Origin: Adiantum capillus-veneris
Taxonomy: Eukaryota > Streptophyta > Polypodiopsida > Polypodiales > Pteridaceae
DNA: 64,000 bases
Assembly: GCA_014529385.2 (NCBI GenBank)
Contig: CM043967.1
Coordinates: forward strand, 133,292,682-133,356,681
Direction: 5' to 3'
Part shown: piece after piece, positions 23,558-34,970 of the stretch
How the letters are laid out: each line of letters starts with the position of its first letter
How positions within the stretch are numbered: position 1 is the first letter of the stretch
Made by a program: the position numbers and the translations under genes
The notes under the pieces: model-generated
Databases searched by the model: none
Seen by the model: only the letters and a program-made list of their open reading frames with translations
What the model was told of the DNA's origin: nothing

Positions 23558-24897
23558 AAGCTATTTTGGGGCCTACAGGTCATGGACACACACTTGCACG
23601 CTTTTGCATGCTCATGCAAATAGAGGAGCCGTGAATAAGTTCTCTAGCTAGGCAAGGAAGTCAAATCCAGGAAGACCGTGTGCAGGGGGTCTTTTGCTGG
23701 GAAGGGAGATGAGCTCCACCTCCACCAAATTGTGCATTGTAATGCCCTACATGGTCATGCTAGAGCGGGGATCCTTTTACATCATAGGGCCAAGCCCCGA
23801 TTCACAACAGAGGGGCCGTTGGGTCTTCGTCACAAAGACACTGTTGCAACCGCCATCATTATTTCTTTTATCATTTTCCACTTGGGGTCGCCCACAATCA
23901 AGGGGTGGACACTCTTCAAAGGTTTTAAGGGGCACCCTTTCAAATCAATAGTACCCATGGTAGTGAGCTGTAGGTTGGACATTTTACCTAAGATTCAAGA
24001 GTTTGTACCCACGGTAGTGAGTTGCAAGTTGGCCATTTTGCCTAAGAGTCAAGGGTTTGTACCCACGATAGTGAGCTGCATGTTAGATGATTTGGTAAAG
24101 GCATCAAGGCCATCAAATTTAGGTCTCAAATCTAATCAAGGTAGCATTTGAGCATGGGTTAAGCAAGGCCATCGGATTTGGTAAAATAGTCTCGGCAAGG
24201 CCGTTAAGGCTTGGTTCTAAACATGACCAAGCAAGGGGGGTGTTAGAAAAGGCTGCCAACCTTCAAGAGCATCAATATGAAACTTTAGGCTCAGCATCTC
24301 AACAAGCACGACATGGATCAAACATTCCATTGCATGGCTAGGACATCATTTGGACAAGCATTATTATTAGACAAGTTTTCAAGGCATGCAAGGTTTGCAA
24401 GCATGCAAGTTTGAAGGTATCCGAGGGTGTCAAGCCGAAGCAGTGTTATACCATCAACAAGGCAAGTTAGCATAAGGGCTTTGTAAGGTACACAATTAAT
24501 ATTTTTTTATGACATGCAACAAATATGTGTGCACTTTATGCACTCAAGGCACAAGCACGGCTTGTAACATTTACCATCAACACCAAATCCTTGCTAAATA
24601 CTTTGTTAGCAAAGAGCAACGATTGGTTGAAGCCCAGAGTAAGCACGGCTTGAGTATGAAACTGTTCAAAAGTAGGCTTCTCTAGTGTATCTTGATAGGT
24701 CAATGTCAAAAGCAAGGCTTTCTTTTTCATGCTTATGGTATTATACCTACCCACAATCTGGAGTAAGCTATGAGCATATTGATTTGGGAAAGCTATTCAA
24801 TGGGTACTGCTATTATCTCTAAGACAAGTTTCAGGCAAAGGTGCTTGGCATGGCCGACCACTTGTTACATCTTGAAAAGTCGATATGGGTTTCCCTA
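23558..24897 (+). other. E2 left interior with 54-bp repeats
   Basis: A weak open frame (23678-24151) contains a 54-bp tandem repeat starting at 23951, 24005 and 24059, encoding an 18-residue unit (VPTVVSCKLAILPKSQGF-like). No gag or pol motif was seen. A G-rich run followed by TGTTAG at about 24234-24245 could be another LTR start, but no partner was found. Confidence 0.5.
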
Positions 24898-25020
24898 TGA
24901 AAGGACAAGAGTAATGTGTGTGCTATTCTCCACCCAACCATGCTGTTTTATAGCCTCCCCCTAGCGTACGCACTATACGGCCGTGTCGGTGGCCTTGCCC
25001 GTAGGACCCATGTCCTTACA
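24898..25020 (-). repeat. E3 3' LTR (123 bp)
   Basis: Minus-strand start TGTAAGGACATGGG at 25020, end TTTCA at 24898. Similar along its length to 35703-35817, with an 'ttttatagc' TATA-like region (minus strand: GGCTATAAAA). Confidence 0.88.
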
Positions 25021-25022
25021 TT

Positions 25023-25023
<1 letters not shown>

Positions 25024-25071
<48 letters not shown>
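25024..25071. repeat. Poly(C) run at E3 polypurine tract
   Basis: About 48 uninterrupted C on the plus strand, i.e. poly(G) on the E3 strand, exactly between the chromodomain end and the 3' LTR where the polypurine tract belongs. Its true length may be misassembled. Confidence 0.9.
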
Positions 25072-25072
<1 letters not shown>

Positions 25073-25601
25073 TTGGAGAATCATTTTCATCCTCAAAAAT
25101 GAATGTAGGAAAATGTTTCTTAAGTGCGGAGACATTCTCCCATGTAGAACCTTCTTTAGGTCTATCTAGCCATTTTACCAACACATGTCGTTTGACATGA
25201 TGTCTGGTGCAAAATCCAAAGTCTTTTCGGGTTCATGAGGGATGCTTGGTGGTTTGATAAGTTCAACTAACACATCTATGTCAATGACATTATTATTTTT
25301 TCCTTGCTGTTTTCGTAAACGGCTAACATGAAAAACAAGATGAACTCATGAGTGCTCAGGAAGAGCTAACTTATAGGCCAGTTGACCCTATACATTTGAG
25401 AATGGTAAACGGCCCACAATAGCATGGTGAAAGTTTAGCAAATGTTCCCGTCTTCAGACTTTTTGAATGCTCCAAAACTTTGAGGAAAACCTTGTCTTCT
25501 TCTTTGAAAGTAGCTAGCAAGACGATGATGCTCATATACATACTTCTTATATCAATCTTAAGCTTACTTAACATTCTATCGAGCAACTCAAAGCATATCA
25601 A
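25072..25601 (-). pseudogene. E3 integrase C-terminus and chromodomain
   Basis: 25601-25371 encodes EDKVFLKVLEHSKSLKTGTF and KLSPCYCGPFTILKCIG, the GPF/Y module that follows chromovirus integrase. 25184-25075 encodes WLDRPKEGSTWENVSALKKHFPTF, then FEDE, the C-terminal half of a chromodomain, which targets integration to particular histone marks. The frame breaks between them (about 25200-25370 is unreadable by eye). The chromodomain frame then runs into the poly(G) tract. Confidence 0.9.
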
Positions 25602-26427
25602 AATGGTCTTGCAGAAAATCTTTTGCTTGTTCTATCTTCTCCTTAGCTAGCCCCACCGTAACCGGTGATCTAGGTTGAAAACCATATAAAAGCATAAATG
25701 GACTAAACCCTATAGTCACATGCTTTGAACTATTATAAGAAAATTCCAATATAGGTAAGCACTTTTTCCAATTGGTTTGCTTCTTGCTAAGGTACGCTCG
25801 TAGCATATCCTCTAGCACTTGATTAACTCTTTCAATCTGGCCATTTGGTCGTACTAAGATTAAGTGTAGTTTCCAACTTTTGAAACACAGCTCTCTAGAA
25901 GTGATTATCGAACTTTCAATCTCTATCACTAATGATACTAGCTGGAAGACCGTAGAGTGTATATATATGCTCTACAAATAGCGGGGCTAATTTTAGCATC
26001 TTAACCGTACTCTTAGTGAGAATGAATTGTCCCATCTTTGTTAGACGGTTTACAATTACCCATATGGCATCATGGCTACGATTTGTAGTAGGTAGTCCTA
26101 CTATAAAATCCATAGAGATACTCTCCCACTTACCTTGTGGAAATCTAAAGGATGTAAAAGGCCACCTACCTTGAGGCACTCTGCCTTATTTACTTGGCAC
26201 TATTTGCAATTTAGTAGGTACTCTTGAACATCATGATGTAGACCTGGCCAATAAAAATACCGTCAAACTGAGGCATACGTCTTAGGAATACCTGGATGAC
26301 CAACACTTGGACTATCATGACACTCAATTAATCTTTGGCACCTAGTGTTTGAGTCCTTTGGCACACATACTCTACCCTTGTGGAGTGAGTATCCATCATC
26401 AATGGAAAAATTATTCCATCACTTAAG
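25588..26427 (-). pseudogene. E3 integrase zinc domain and core
   Basis: About 26427-26220 gives DGYSLHKGRVCVP and ECHDSPSVGHPGIPKTYA, the HHCC zinc-binding region. 26179-25916 gives WESISMDFIVGLP with the first D and ASIISDRD with the second. After a frameshift, 25929-25588 gives RPNGQIERVNQVLEDMLRAY, which contains the catalytic Glu. All three acids survive, but the reading frame does not. Confidence 0.93.
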
Positions 26428-26432
26428 CTCTT

Positions 26433-28897
26433 CCTGAGTAGGCGTGGAGATCTGTGTGTTGGAGTTTTTATTTGCACGTGCAGAGACATGTTGATCTAGC
26501 TGTACAGAGACATGTGAGTGTGAGGGATCCCTTTTTAAAACTGCACTCCACACTTTAGCACATGATTGATGTTGTGCACACTTGCCACGTTGGAGAGGGG
26601 GAATGGGGAACACGCCCAGAACAAACAAAAGGGCCTCTCTATAGCTCAGGGTATTCGCAGCACCCCTATCCTCTCAGAAAACACCTTCAAAGAAACACCT
26701 AACACTAGCAGACCACCGCCTACTCAATTGCCACTACCCACACACTCTACAAACCACCACACAAGATACACCTACTACCACTGCCTGTCTCCACATTTAC
26801 ACACGCTCACAGCCACTCAATCTCACTCTCTCACTCAAAACACCATCAGTCCGGGGGGGCACACACTTCCACACAGCTGGCACCAAGGAGGGACATGAAA
26901 GCAGAAGAAAGAGAAGGGGGGAAGGGGAAACAACAACCCGGGAGGCAACTGTGGCTTGATTGCACTTCAAAAAACACATACACCGGCTTGCAATGCCATC
27001 ACCATGGCCATTTTCAAGCAAAAGTTACAAAGGGGCTAGCTTGCTAGAGAACTCAACTTTGCAGCCTTCAAACGGCACCTCAAAAGGTCGTTTGATTCTT
27101 TTTTTACTTTTATAGGGGGTGGCTTTAATTTGGGAATTTACACTTTAATAGGTCCACTTGGCACCTTGAATTGGTATCATTTGGGGAAGAGGGCACCGCT
27201 TTGCTCTATTTCTCTCTTCTTCACTCTTTGCACTTGGGAGGGGGCATTAGCGACGTCGCTATTGCCCCCTAGGCTTTTTATTTTTTTTATTTTTACCTCT
27301 TCATTTTTACCCCTATTGGCATCAACCTTACACTGCTCCATTTTTTACTTTGACTCTCCCTTTCCTCTATCCGACTCCTCTTTGTCGTCTTTAGCCTTGA
27401 CCTTGGCTTAGCTTTGCTCCCTTTGATTGCAATGCCTCTTTGGTCTTCCCCTTTACCTTTGATTCTCCCCTTTATCTGGTCCTTTTTTACCTTTGCATTT
27501 GCTTGGCCCGGATGCCCATGCCCCTCTTTATCCGGCCACTTGGTTTAGGCCCACTTGGCCTTGCCCTTATCTTTACCCGGCCTTAATTGGCCCTCTCTAT
27601 GCTTTGCCTCCGCGGGACTGCTCTCTTACCTAAGGGGGGAAGGCAATAGCGACGTCGCTATTGCCCCCTCCCTTTTCCTTTAAAACTTGGAGGCCACGTG
27701 GGAAACTGCCCCTTGCGGGCACCACGTCATCACCTCTACTTGCCTCCCGCATGGGCGCGCGCGCCACTAGGCCGCCGGCCACTGCCAAAATCCGTCGCGT
27801 CTCCGCCTGCGCAGCGCCTCCGCCACAGGAGCAGCGCCCCTGGCCGCCGACGCCATAGCTCACGAAGGGAGCTCACTCTCTCTCCCTCTTGCATGCCTCT
27901 AAAAGGGCCACGCCCCAGCTTATATAGCGCACCATATTTTCTCTCCTCCTCGCATGTGGGCTCATCCCATGCCACGTGGCAGCCTTAGGGAGTACCCCCC
28001 TTTGAGTGGCCTCCAAGGCTTTGGAAATTTTAAAAAACACCCCCATGGAAACCCATTTCTCCCCTCCTTTCTCCTGTCTGCCAACTGGCACCTAGTGATC
28101 CAATCATCTAGTCGGAAACTGGTGCCGAATCCCCACTTTGCTTGTCTCTGGCCATGCTAGCCTCATCGTTTTCCAATTCACTTAAGCTCGCTATCAAAGG
28201 CCACAAAACTCGGGAAAAATCATCTGCCAACCTCTCACTTTCTAAGGCTTCAAGCTTCGTCTTCCTGTATCCGACCGACCGAGTATCGGATTGACGTGCA
28301 GTCAATTCGTGCTAACTCCACATGGTACACCCTTCCACCGAGAATCTTGGCGAGGCTAAAATTTCACATTTCCGCGTGCAGTCAAATGAGCACAGACCTG
28401 GCCCCCGGAAAATCTTCAACTAACCATATCTTGCTATCCAGAGCTCCGATTCGTAACCCGAGAAGATAGGCATGCTCCACAACTCAAACACTATACATAT
28501 ATATACTCTCATCATCTCGGGCCACCTGTCCCCAGCTACCCTGTCCGTCGGGGATCTGATACATACTCTTTCTTTAAACTGCAATATCTTGAGCACCGGG
28601 GCTCCGTTTAACGAACCGTCTGAACCAGCTTCTAGAGCACGCTGAACTCTACATTCTAGAGTTTTGACTTGGCATTTCGGACATCTTTATCTGCCATCCC
28701 ATCTGGACCATTGCATAGAACGTTTGGCCTAAAAAAAACTCATCAGGCATACATTCCCGCTACCCTTTGGCTGCCAAGGGCCTAGGTGCCTGCCCTAGCC
28801 TTTTGCACTGCACTCGATTGCTGTCTTGGCCTGGCATAGATCACTTCTTAGCCTCAACCAACTTTAGTTGTACCAACGTAGTGACTCCCAAAATTCA
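26433..28897. mobile_element. Insertion of about 2.5 kb in E3, type unknown
   Basis: E3 coding stops at about 26430 and resumes at about 28900, and CTCTT occurs at both edges (26428-26432, 28898-28902). No protein was recognised. A GC-rich stretch at 27650-27870 with a minus-strand TATATAAG near 27918 looks promoter-like, so a large solo LTR on the minus strand is possible. The ends are CC...CA rather than TG...CA, so the boundaries are tentative. Two copies of a GACGTC-centred palindrome lie at 27239-27270 and 27642-27665. Confidence 0.45.
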
Positions 28898-28902
28898 CTC
28901 TT

Positions 28903-29525
28903 TATTTCCATGAAATCAAGTGAATTAATTTGAGGCATCCGACTTAGTGCATCCGTTACTACATTATATCACCCCTTGCGATATTGTAACTTACAATCAT
29001 AATCTTGAAGGATCTCTGTCCATCTATCTTTGTGACCCTTCAAGTCCGTTTGATTAGTAAACCATTTAATGATCTCGTGGTCAGAAACTACTTCGAACTC
29101 GGCACCATATAAATAGTGTTGCCAATTTCGTAAAGCGTGAATTATGCCATAGATCTCTCTCTCATAGACAGAATAATTTGTTCAGCTCTATCTAACTTTT
29201 TACTTTCAAAGGCTATAGGTCTTTCCTCCTAGAGAAGTACCACACCAATTGCTTTATCACTAGCATCAGTCTCTACCACAAACGGCTTAATTGGGTCAAT
29301 GATTGCTAGGATGGGAGCAGTGGCTACAGCTACCTTGAGTTGTTCAAAAATGTATTGTTGGGCTTCTTCCCAAGAAAAGGTCTTACCTTTTTCTTTAAGC
29401 TGATCCGTCATAGGAACAGTTATTTTTGCATAATCATGGATATATTGTCGATAAAATCCATCCATGCCTAAGAAGATTTGAAGCTCCTCAATCGTGTTGG
29501 GATGCGGGTGTTGGGATGTGGCCAT
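28903..29525 (-). pseudogene. E3 RNase H
   Basis: 29525-29229 begins in the RT connection (HPNTIEELQIFLGMDGFYRQYI) and runs into RNase H (PFVVETDASDKAIGVVLL, with the first catalytic Asp). After a stop it continues PIAFESKKLDRAEQ and MREIYGIIHALRNWQHYLYG, then FEVVSDHEIIKWF, and ends with DALSRMPQ at about 28945. The enzyme degrades the RNA of the RNA-DNA hybrid. It is followed by the unknown insertion. Confidence 0.93.
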
Positions 29526-30120
29526 CGAAGAATGGCAACGACCTTGTCAGTGTCCATTTTGATGCCAGAATAAGAGATCACATGACCAAGGTAATGTATC
29601 TCTGTTTTAAAGAAATCGCACTTGCTTTGCTTAGCATACAGAGCGTGAGCTCGTTAGCTGTTCGAACACTAATCGTAAGTGTTCTGTGTGTTCATCTTCA
29701 ATCTTACTGTAAATGAGAATGTCATCAAGGAAAACCACAATAAATTTTCCTAGAGATAGGTACGTAAGACAGTATCCATGAGTGTCATAAATGTAGGTGG
29801 AGCATTGGTTAGACCAAAAGGCATAACCAAAAATTCAAAATGCTTGAACCGTGTTCCAAAGGCAATTTTAGAGATATCTTTCAAAAGGATACGCACCTGG
29901 TGGTAACCTGAACAAAGATCTATCTTTGTATAGTATCTTGCCCCATGGAGTTGATCAAACAACTCATCCACACAAGGTAGAGGATACTTGTTCTTGATGG
30001 TTATGGCAATTAATCTGCAATAATCTACACACATGCACATAGTACCATCTTTGTTTTTTACCAATAGAATTGGTGATGCCCAAGGCGAATTGCTAGGTCT
30101 AATGAAACCATGGGCAAGGT
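29526..30120 (-). pseudogene. E3 reverse transcriptase
   Basis: 30064-29750 encodes [18 protein letters not shown], then [16 protein letters not shown] with the first catalytic Asp, then [15 protein letters not shown]. The catalytic FLDD ([13 protein letters not shown]) lies at about 29720. The palm continues in other frames to 29526 ([19 protein letters not shown]). Frameshifts interrupt it. The motif set is typical of chromoviruses. Confidence 0.93.
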
Positions 30121-30353
30121 AGTCCGCTAACTAACTCTCAATCTCCTTGTCCTCACTAGCACTCATACAATAAGGTGGTTAACTCACCGGTTTAGTGTCT
30201 GGCAAGACATACATGCCATGCTGCACATCACGCGTAGGGGGTAATCCCGGCGGTAAATCACTTGAGAATACATCACTATACTCCGTGAGTAGTGAGTCAA
30301 CTTTTGCCCTCCAAAGGAGAAAGTAAACTAGAGCTATGATGGGATGGAGAATC

Positions 30354-31020
30354 TTATAATTCCTGTAATGTTTGTTTTACAACAGTTGCACGTTGCTCAA
30401 TAGAATTAAAATTGAGAGCACTTTGCTCGTCAGAATTGTTAACACTTTTCTTATCATTAAAGTTCATTGCACTTTGCATACCATAACTAGAATTTGCAGC
30501 ACTTTTCTCTTGAGAATTCACAAAACTTGGAGACAAGCAGTAACACAAAAAGACTTCATCTATTAAATCTTCTTTCTGTAAAATAAAAAGCTCGTTTGTA
30601 CATCTAAGAGGTGCAAGTGGTATATTTTTCTCACCAAGCAAAAGCACATGTTTACCATTGGCCATAAAGGATAGGGAGTTGTGTTCATAACTAGTGTGCA
30701 ATGTGTTTCCTAAACCATGCAGCCACTCCCGTCCTAAAACTACATCAAGATGGTCCATGTTCATAACTTGAAATTCAAGGGTCATTTTATGACCTTGCAC
30801 AATAAGCTAAACACCTTGAACTATCGTATCCCATAATTCTTTATCATTTCTAAACCTCTGTTGTACAACATACTTGTGGGAGCAGGGAGTCTATGTAAGC
30901 TTCAATTCCTTGACTAGCTTATAATTCAGGAAGTTATGAGTTGCATCATCATCCACTAAAATATGAACACATTGTCCGTTATTAGTGCCATGCATGCGAA
31001 TCAACACATGGGGGCCAAAG
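30354..31020 (-). pseudogene. E3 protease
   Basis: About 30980-30925 reads ILVDDDATHNFLNYKLV, matching the retropepsin loop with D-S/T-G replaced by D-D-D. The frame 30800-30354 then gives LDVVLGREWLHGLG, the conserved C-terminal motif. Downstream is a long low-complexity Asn/Ser-rich region before RT. The loss of the loop Gly should make it inactive. Confidence 0.85.
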
Positions 31021-31025
31021 GTGGA

Positions 31026-31767
31026 CTACCACATTGAATCAAGCACACAACAATTGTGCTTTTGTTCCATATGAAGAACCATTATAGCACAATATTTAGA
31101 AGATGAATCTAATGTGAGGTGTTGCACCGTGTGCATGGCCTTTTCTTTGCCTTCTTGCAAAAGAGGACAATCCTTCTTGTTATCTTGGTCCAAAAGACAT
31201 CTGAAACACAAATTGTGTTTCTTTGCACGCTTAAAATCAGCAATGCCGAGAGACCCACATGGAGTATCTTGTGAGTGCTTAGGGTTCTTAGCCTCTTGTG
31301 GGTGTGGAGAGGTAAATTGTCTCTTATTCCTCTTGGATTGTGTGGGAGATCTACCTCGCCATTGGCTCCTAGCCACATTGCTCTTAGCAAAATTATTCTT
31401 AGAGTAGGGGACATTTCCCTTCCTCTCTTGGTCATCATCATATCTTTGGGCATGACCGATGGCTTCTTCCAAAGTTTTTGGATGTTGGGTCTTGACATGA
31501 AGATGATAGTCTTTGTCAAGAACCCTATTAAAACCACGTATCTTTTGGAATTCATCTAGAACTTCTAGTTTTAATATCATTTCTTGATACTTGGAAATGT
31601 ACCGAGTGAGAGAGAGGCCAGACATGCAGCATGCATCCCATACTAACCAATTCTTATCCTATTCATTGGAGTCCAAAAACTCTTTGGAGAAAGAAGCTTG
31701 AAACACAGCCCAAGCCAGAGGATGAGTATCTATTGCAAATGCCATCCACCACTTATAGGCCTTGCCT
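31026..31767 (-). pseudogene. E3 gag C-terminal part with zinc knuckle
   Basis: 31767-31659 gives the capsid C-terminal half (YKWWMAFA, then WAVFQASFSKEFL). 31625-31026 continues LSLTRYISKYQEMILKL and ends in a degenerate knuckle CFRCLLDQDNKKDC, in which the His is replaced by Asp. A frameshift separates the two. Element A lies just upstream (31772), and the gag reading frame continues beyond it. Confidence 0.9.
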
Positions 31768-31771
31768 TTAA
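31768..31771. other. TTAA duplication, left of element A
   Basis: TTAA adjacent to the inverted repeat; matched at 33111-33114. Confidence 0.85.
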
Positions 31772-33110
31772 CACTAGAATGGTAACCTAATAGGACATAA
31801 AAGTGTCCTTTCAGGGTTTTGGGAAAAATTTCCAAAACCATAGTAGATCCACTCATTTTGAAAAATCCTTTCATGAGCTTATAGTTCAATAACTACTACA
31901 TATGGAAAAAATGAGAAACTTGTAATTTTTCTCATCCCTTGGTCACTACAAGCCTCCAAAGTTGATGGACCAGTGCATTTTGCCCAAAACAACAATTTCT
32001 TACGGTTGATTGCATATAAATAAGAGTGGGGATTTTTGTAGGACATGAGATAAAATGCCCTATTAACTTCAATGAGTTGGTGACCAAAACATATGGTTGC
32101 TTTTACCTCACTAATTTTTTTTTGGTAAAAAAAAATAGGTACAAAAAAGTTGCATTTTTGCCATTCTGCGGACCTATCATCAAAGTTTCTATAGTCACTC
32201 TCAATACAGATACTATATACATGTTTTCTTAGCTCCCTTTGGGCCTTTGGATTCAAAAGGAGCCATGGAGCATGTCAAAAGGATAATGGATCTCTTACAA
32301 TTGGAACCTTGGGGGCAATGATAAAATGCTAAATACAGCAAACATGAAAAAACTAGGTTTAGCATTATGACCTTTAGAAACCCATTGAAACTACTCAATA
32401 TCTAGACAAGTTTGTAGTCTATGATTAGATATGATTACTACCTACAAAATACACACAATTGGCCTAATAAACTAGCGATATTGAGAAAGTTATACTTGCT
32501 ACTCTAAAATGTATCGTATTCTTCAACAATCAAAAAACTCAACCATCATCATATACTATGCTATATAGCATATTAGGTCCCCCAAAACTCAAGGAAGATT
32601 AGCTTTATGTTATACATTACACTTACACAATCAAAGTTGAATTTGGATATCAAGAAAGCCACCAAAAAAATCATAAAAGTGCTAATTTTGGCCAAAAAAC
32701 AGGATTATGCAATTCTTGTAAATTGGTCATAACTTTCAATTTTAACACTTATCTCTCCGTACAAGCATCAAAACATGTTGAGAACTATTAAGGCCTAACC
32801 TCTAGCCATCTAAACGTCACAAACATGAAGTTTAGAGTGATATAGTTGCCAAAAATGGAAAAAAGGCCAAAAATAGGACCCGTTTTTTCACACAGTTTAG
32901 GTTCAAAAATGTTGTGCAAGAGTAAGGTTAATGGTGAGATCGATACTCAAAAAAAAATGCTAAGTTTTTTTCAGCTCATAAGGCAACTTTGTGGATATAT
33001 AGCACCTAGAAATTCATTTTCATACTCTTCAAATAATTCAAGCAAAATGGTCACTTAACAGGACACAAAAGTGTCCAAGGACATAAAAGTGTCATGTTAC
33101 CATTCTAGTG
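31772..33110. mobile_element. TTAA-flanked TIR element A, piggyBac-like
   Basis: Length 1,339 bp. Inverted ends CACTAGAATGGTAAC (31772-31786) and GTTACCATTCTAGTG (33096-33110) are perfect over 15 bp. Inside them are GGACAYAAAAGTGTCC blocks, one on the left and two on the right. TTAA flanks both ends. If the element and one TTAA are removed, the E3 gag frame reads through in frame, which supports precise TTAA duplication. No transposase was found, so it is non-autonomous. A TA-target (mariner-like) reading with one extra terminal base is the main alternative. Confidence 0.85.
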
Positions 33111-33114
33111 TTAA

Positions 33115-33257
33115 GAGATAAACTTGTTTCCATAGCTGTCTTTATATCTGCGGTGTGTCTCAAACTATGAATATCACTCCATTTTTGTAAGAACGTATTG
33201 ACCGCATCCTTGTTGCGATCACGCTCTTCACTGTGAAACTCAGGAATGGTGATATTC
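33115..33257 (-). pseudogene. E3 gag segment between elements A and B
   Basis: 143 bp of gag on the minus strand: PEFHSEERDRNKDAVNTFLQ then KWSDIHSLRHTADIK. This is capsid sequence. It joins in frame to the segment at 31767 once element A is removed. Confidence 0.9.
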
Positions 33258-33261
33258 TTAA

Positions 33262-34600
33262 CACTAGAATGGTAACCTAACAGGACATAAAAGTGTCCTT
33301 TCAGGGTTTTGGGAAAAAAATCCAAAACCATAGTAGATCCACTCATTTTGAAAAATCTTTTCATGAGCTTATAGTTCAATAACTACTACATATGGAAAAA
33401 ATGAGAAACTTGTAATTTTTCTCATCCCTTGGTCACTACAAGCCTCCAAAGTTGATGGACCAGTGCATTTTGCCCAAAACAGCAATTTCTTACGGTTGAT
33501 TGCATGTAAATAAGAGTGGGGATTTTTGTAGGACGTGAGATAAAATGCACCGTTAACTTCAATGGGTTGGTGACCAAAACATATGGTTGCTTTTACCTCA
33601 CTATTTTCTTTTTGGTAAATAAAAATAGGTACAAAAAAGTTGCATTTTTGCTATTCTGCGGACCTATCATCAAAGTTTCTATAGTCACGCTCAATACAGA
33701 TACTATATACATGTTTTCTTAGCTCCCTTTGGGCCTTTGGATTCAAAAGGAGCCATGGAGCATGTCAAAAGGATAATGGATCTCTTACAATTGGAACCTT
33801 GGGGGCAATGATAAAATGCTAAATACAGCAAACATGAAAAAACTGGGTTTAGCATTATGACCTCTAGAAACCCATAGAAACTACTCAATATCTAGCCAAG
33901 TTTGTAGTCTATGATTAGATATGATTACTACCTACAAAATACATACAATTGGCCTAATAAACTAGCAATATTGAGAAAGTTATACTTGCTACTCTAAAAT
34001 GTATCGAATTCTTCAACAATCAAAAAACTCAAGCATCATCATATACTATGCTATATAGCATATTAGGTCCCCCAAAACTCAAGGAAGATTAGCTTTATGT
34101 TATACATTACACTTACACAATCAAAATTGAATTTGGATATCAAGAAAGCCACCAAAAAAATCATAAAAGTGCTAATTTTGGCCAAAAAACAGGATTATGC
34201 AATTCTTGTAAATTGGTCATAACTTTCAATTTTAACACTTATCTCTCCCTACAAACATCAAAACATGTTGAGAACTATGAAGGCCTAACCTCTAGCCATC
34301 TAAACATCACAAACATGAAGTTTAGACTGGTATAGTTGCCAAAAATCGAAAAAAAGCCAAAAACAGGACCCGTTTTTTCACACAGTTTAGGTTCAAAAAT
34401 GTTGTGCAAGAGTAAGGTTAATGGTGAGATCGATACTCCAAAAAAAATGCTAAGTTCTTTTCAGCTCATAAGGCAACTTTGTGGATATATAGCACCTAGA
34501 AAATCATTTTCATACTCTTCAAATAATTCAAGCAAACTGGTCACTTAACAGGACACAAAAGTGTCCAAGGACATAAAAGTGTCCTGTTACCATTCTAGTG
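33262..34600. mobile_element. TTAA-flanked TIR element B, piggyBac-like
   Basis: Also 1,339 bp and in the same orientation as element A, with the same 15-bp inverted ends and subterminal blocks. TTAA lies at 33258-33261 and 34601-34604. It differs from A by scattered substitutions, for example in the Lys-rich open stretch near 34336. It has no recognisable transposase. It is a second insertion into the same gag gene. Confidence 0.87.
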
Positions 34601-34604
34601 TTAA

Positions 34605-34970
34605 GCAATGATTGCTACCTTCTGCATCTTCTGAAGCACTTGTCTCTTGGACTCCTTGAGTCATGCAAGCTTGGGTTCCTTGAACCGTGCCACCTGGGGC
34701 TCCTTGAGCCGTTTGTGAATTCATAAACTTCAGAAGTAGCTCGGTAAGATTGGTAACATTTGTATTTAGTGCAAAGAGATTGCATTCAAGTACACTTTGG
34801 CGATTTTCCAAAGTCTTGAAAGCAGCCATATCTACAAGGCCATGATCTCCTAGATCATCATCGTTAGGCATATTAATATAGGTAGCACCCATGGTGTCCG
34901 GATTTTGATGTACATGCTCAAAATCAAAAGTGTGTGTAGGTGGAATATCCTCGTTTGCCATGGTAAACAC
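34605..34970 (-). pseudogene. E3 gag N-terminal region
   Basis: Minus-strand frame from ATG at about 34961 (MANEDIPPTHTFDFEHVHQN). Acidic start, a likely coiled coil (FKTLENRQSVLECNLFALNT), then a Gln/Gly/Thr-rich tail. It lies in the right position downstream of the PBS. Element B interrupts it, and a one-base frame difference exists across that junction. Confidence 0.75.

Noticed and set aside
24234-24260. LTR start after a G-rich run (TGTTAG)
   Set aside because: No partner copy or end could be found in the window.
24916-25200. Poly-proline / poly-glycine protein
   Set aside because: The run comes from the poly(C) tract; only the chromodomain part on the minus strand is meaningful.
27130-28305. 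Host gene from open frames in the GC-rich block
   Set aside because: Frames overlap on both strands, have no domain and reflect GC-rich, stop-poor sequence.
32846-33058. Transposase in elements A and B
   Set aside because: Short open frames differ in length between copies and show no DDE motif.
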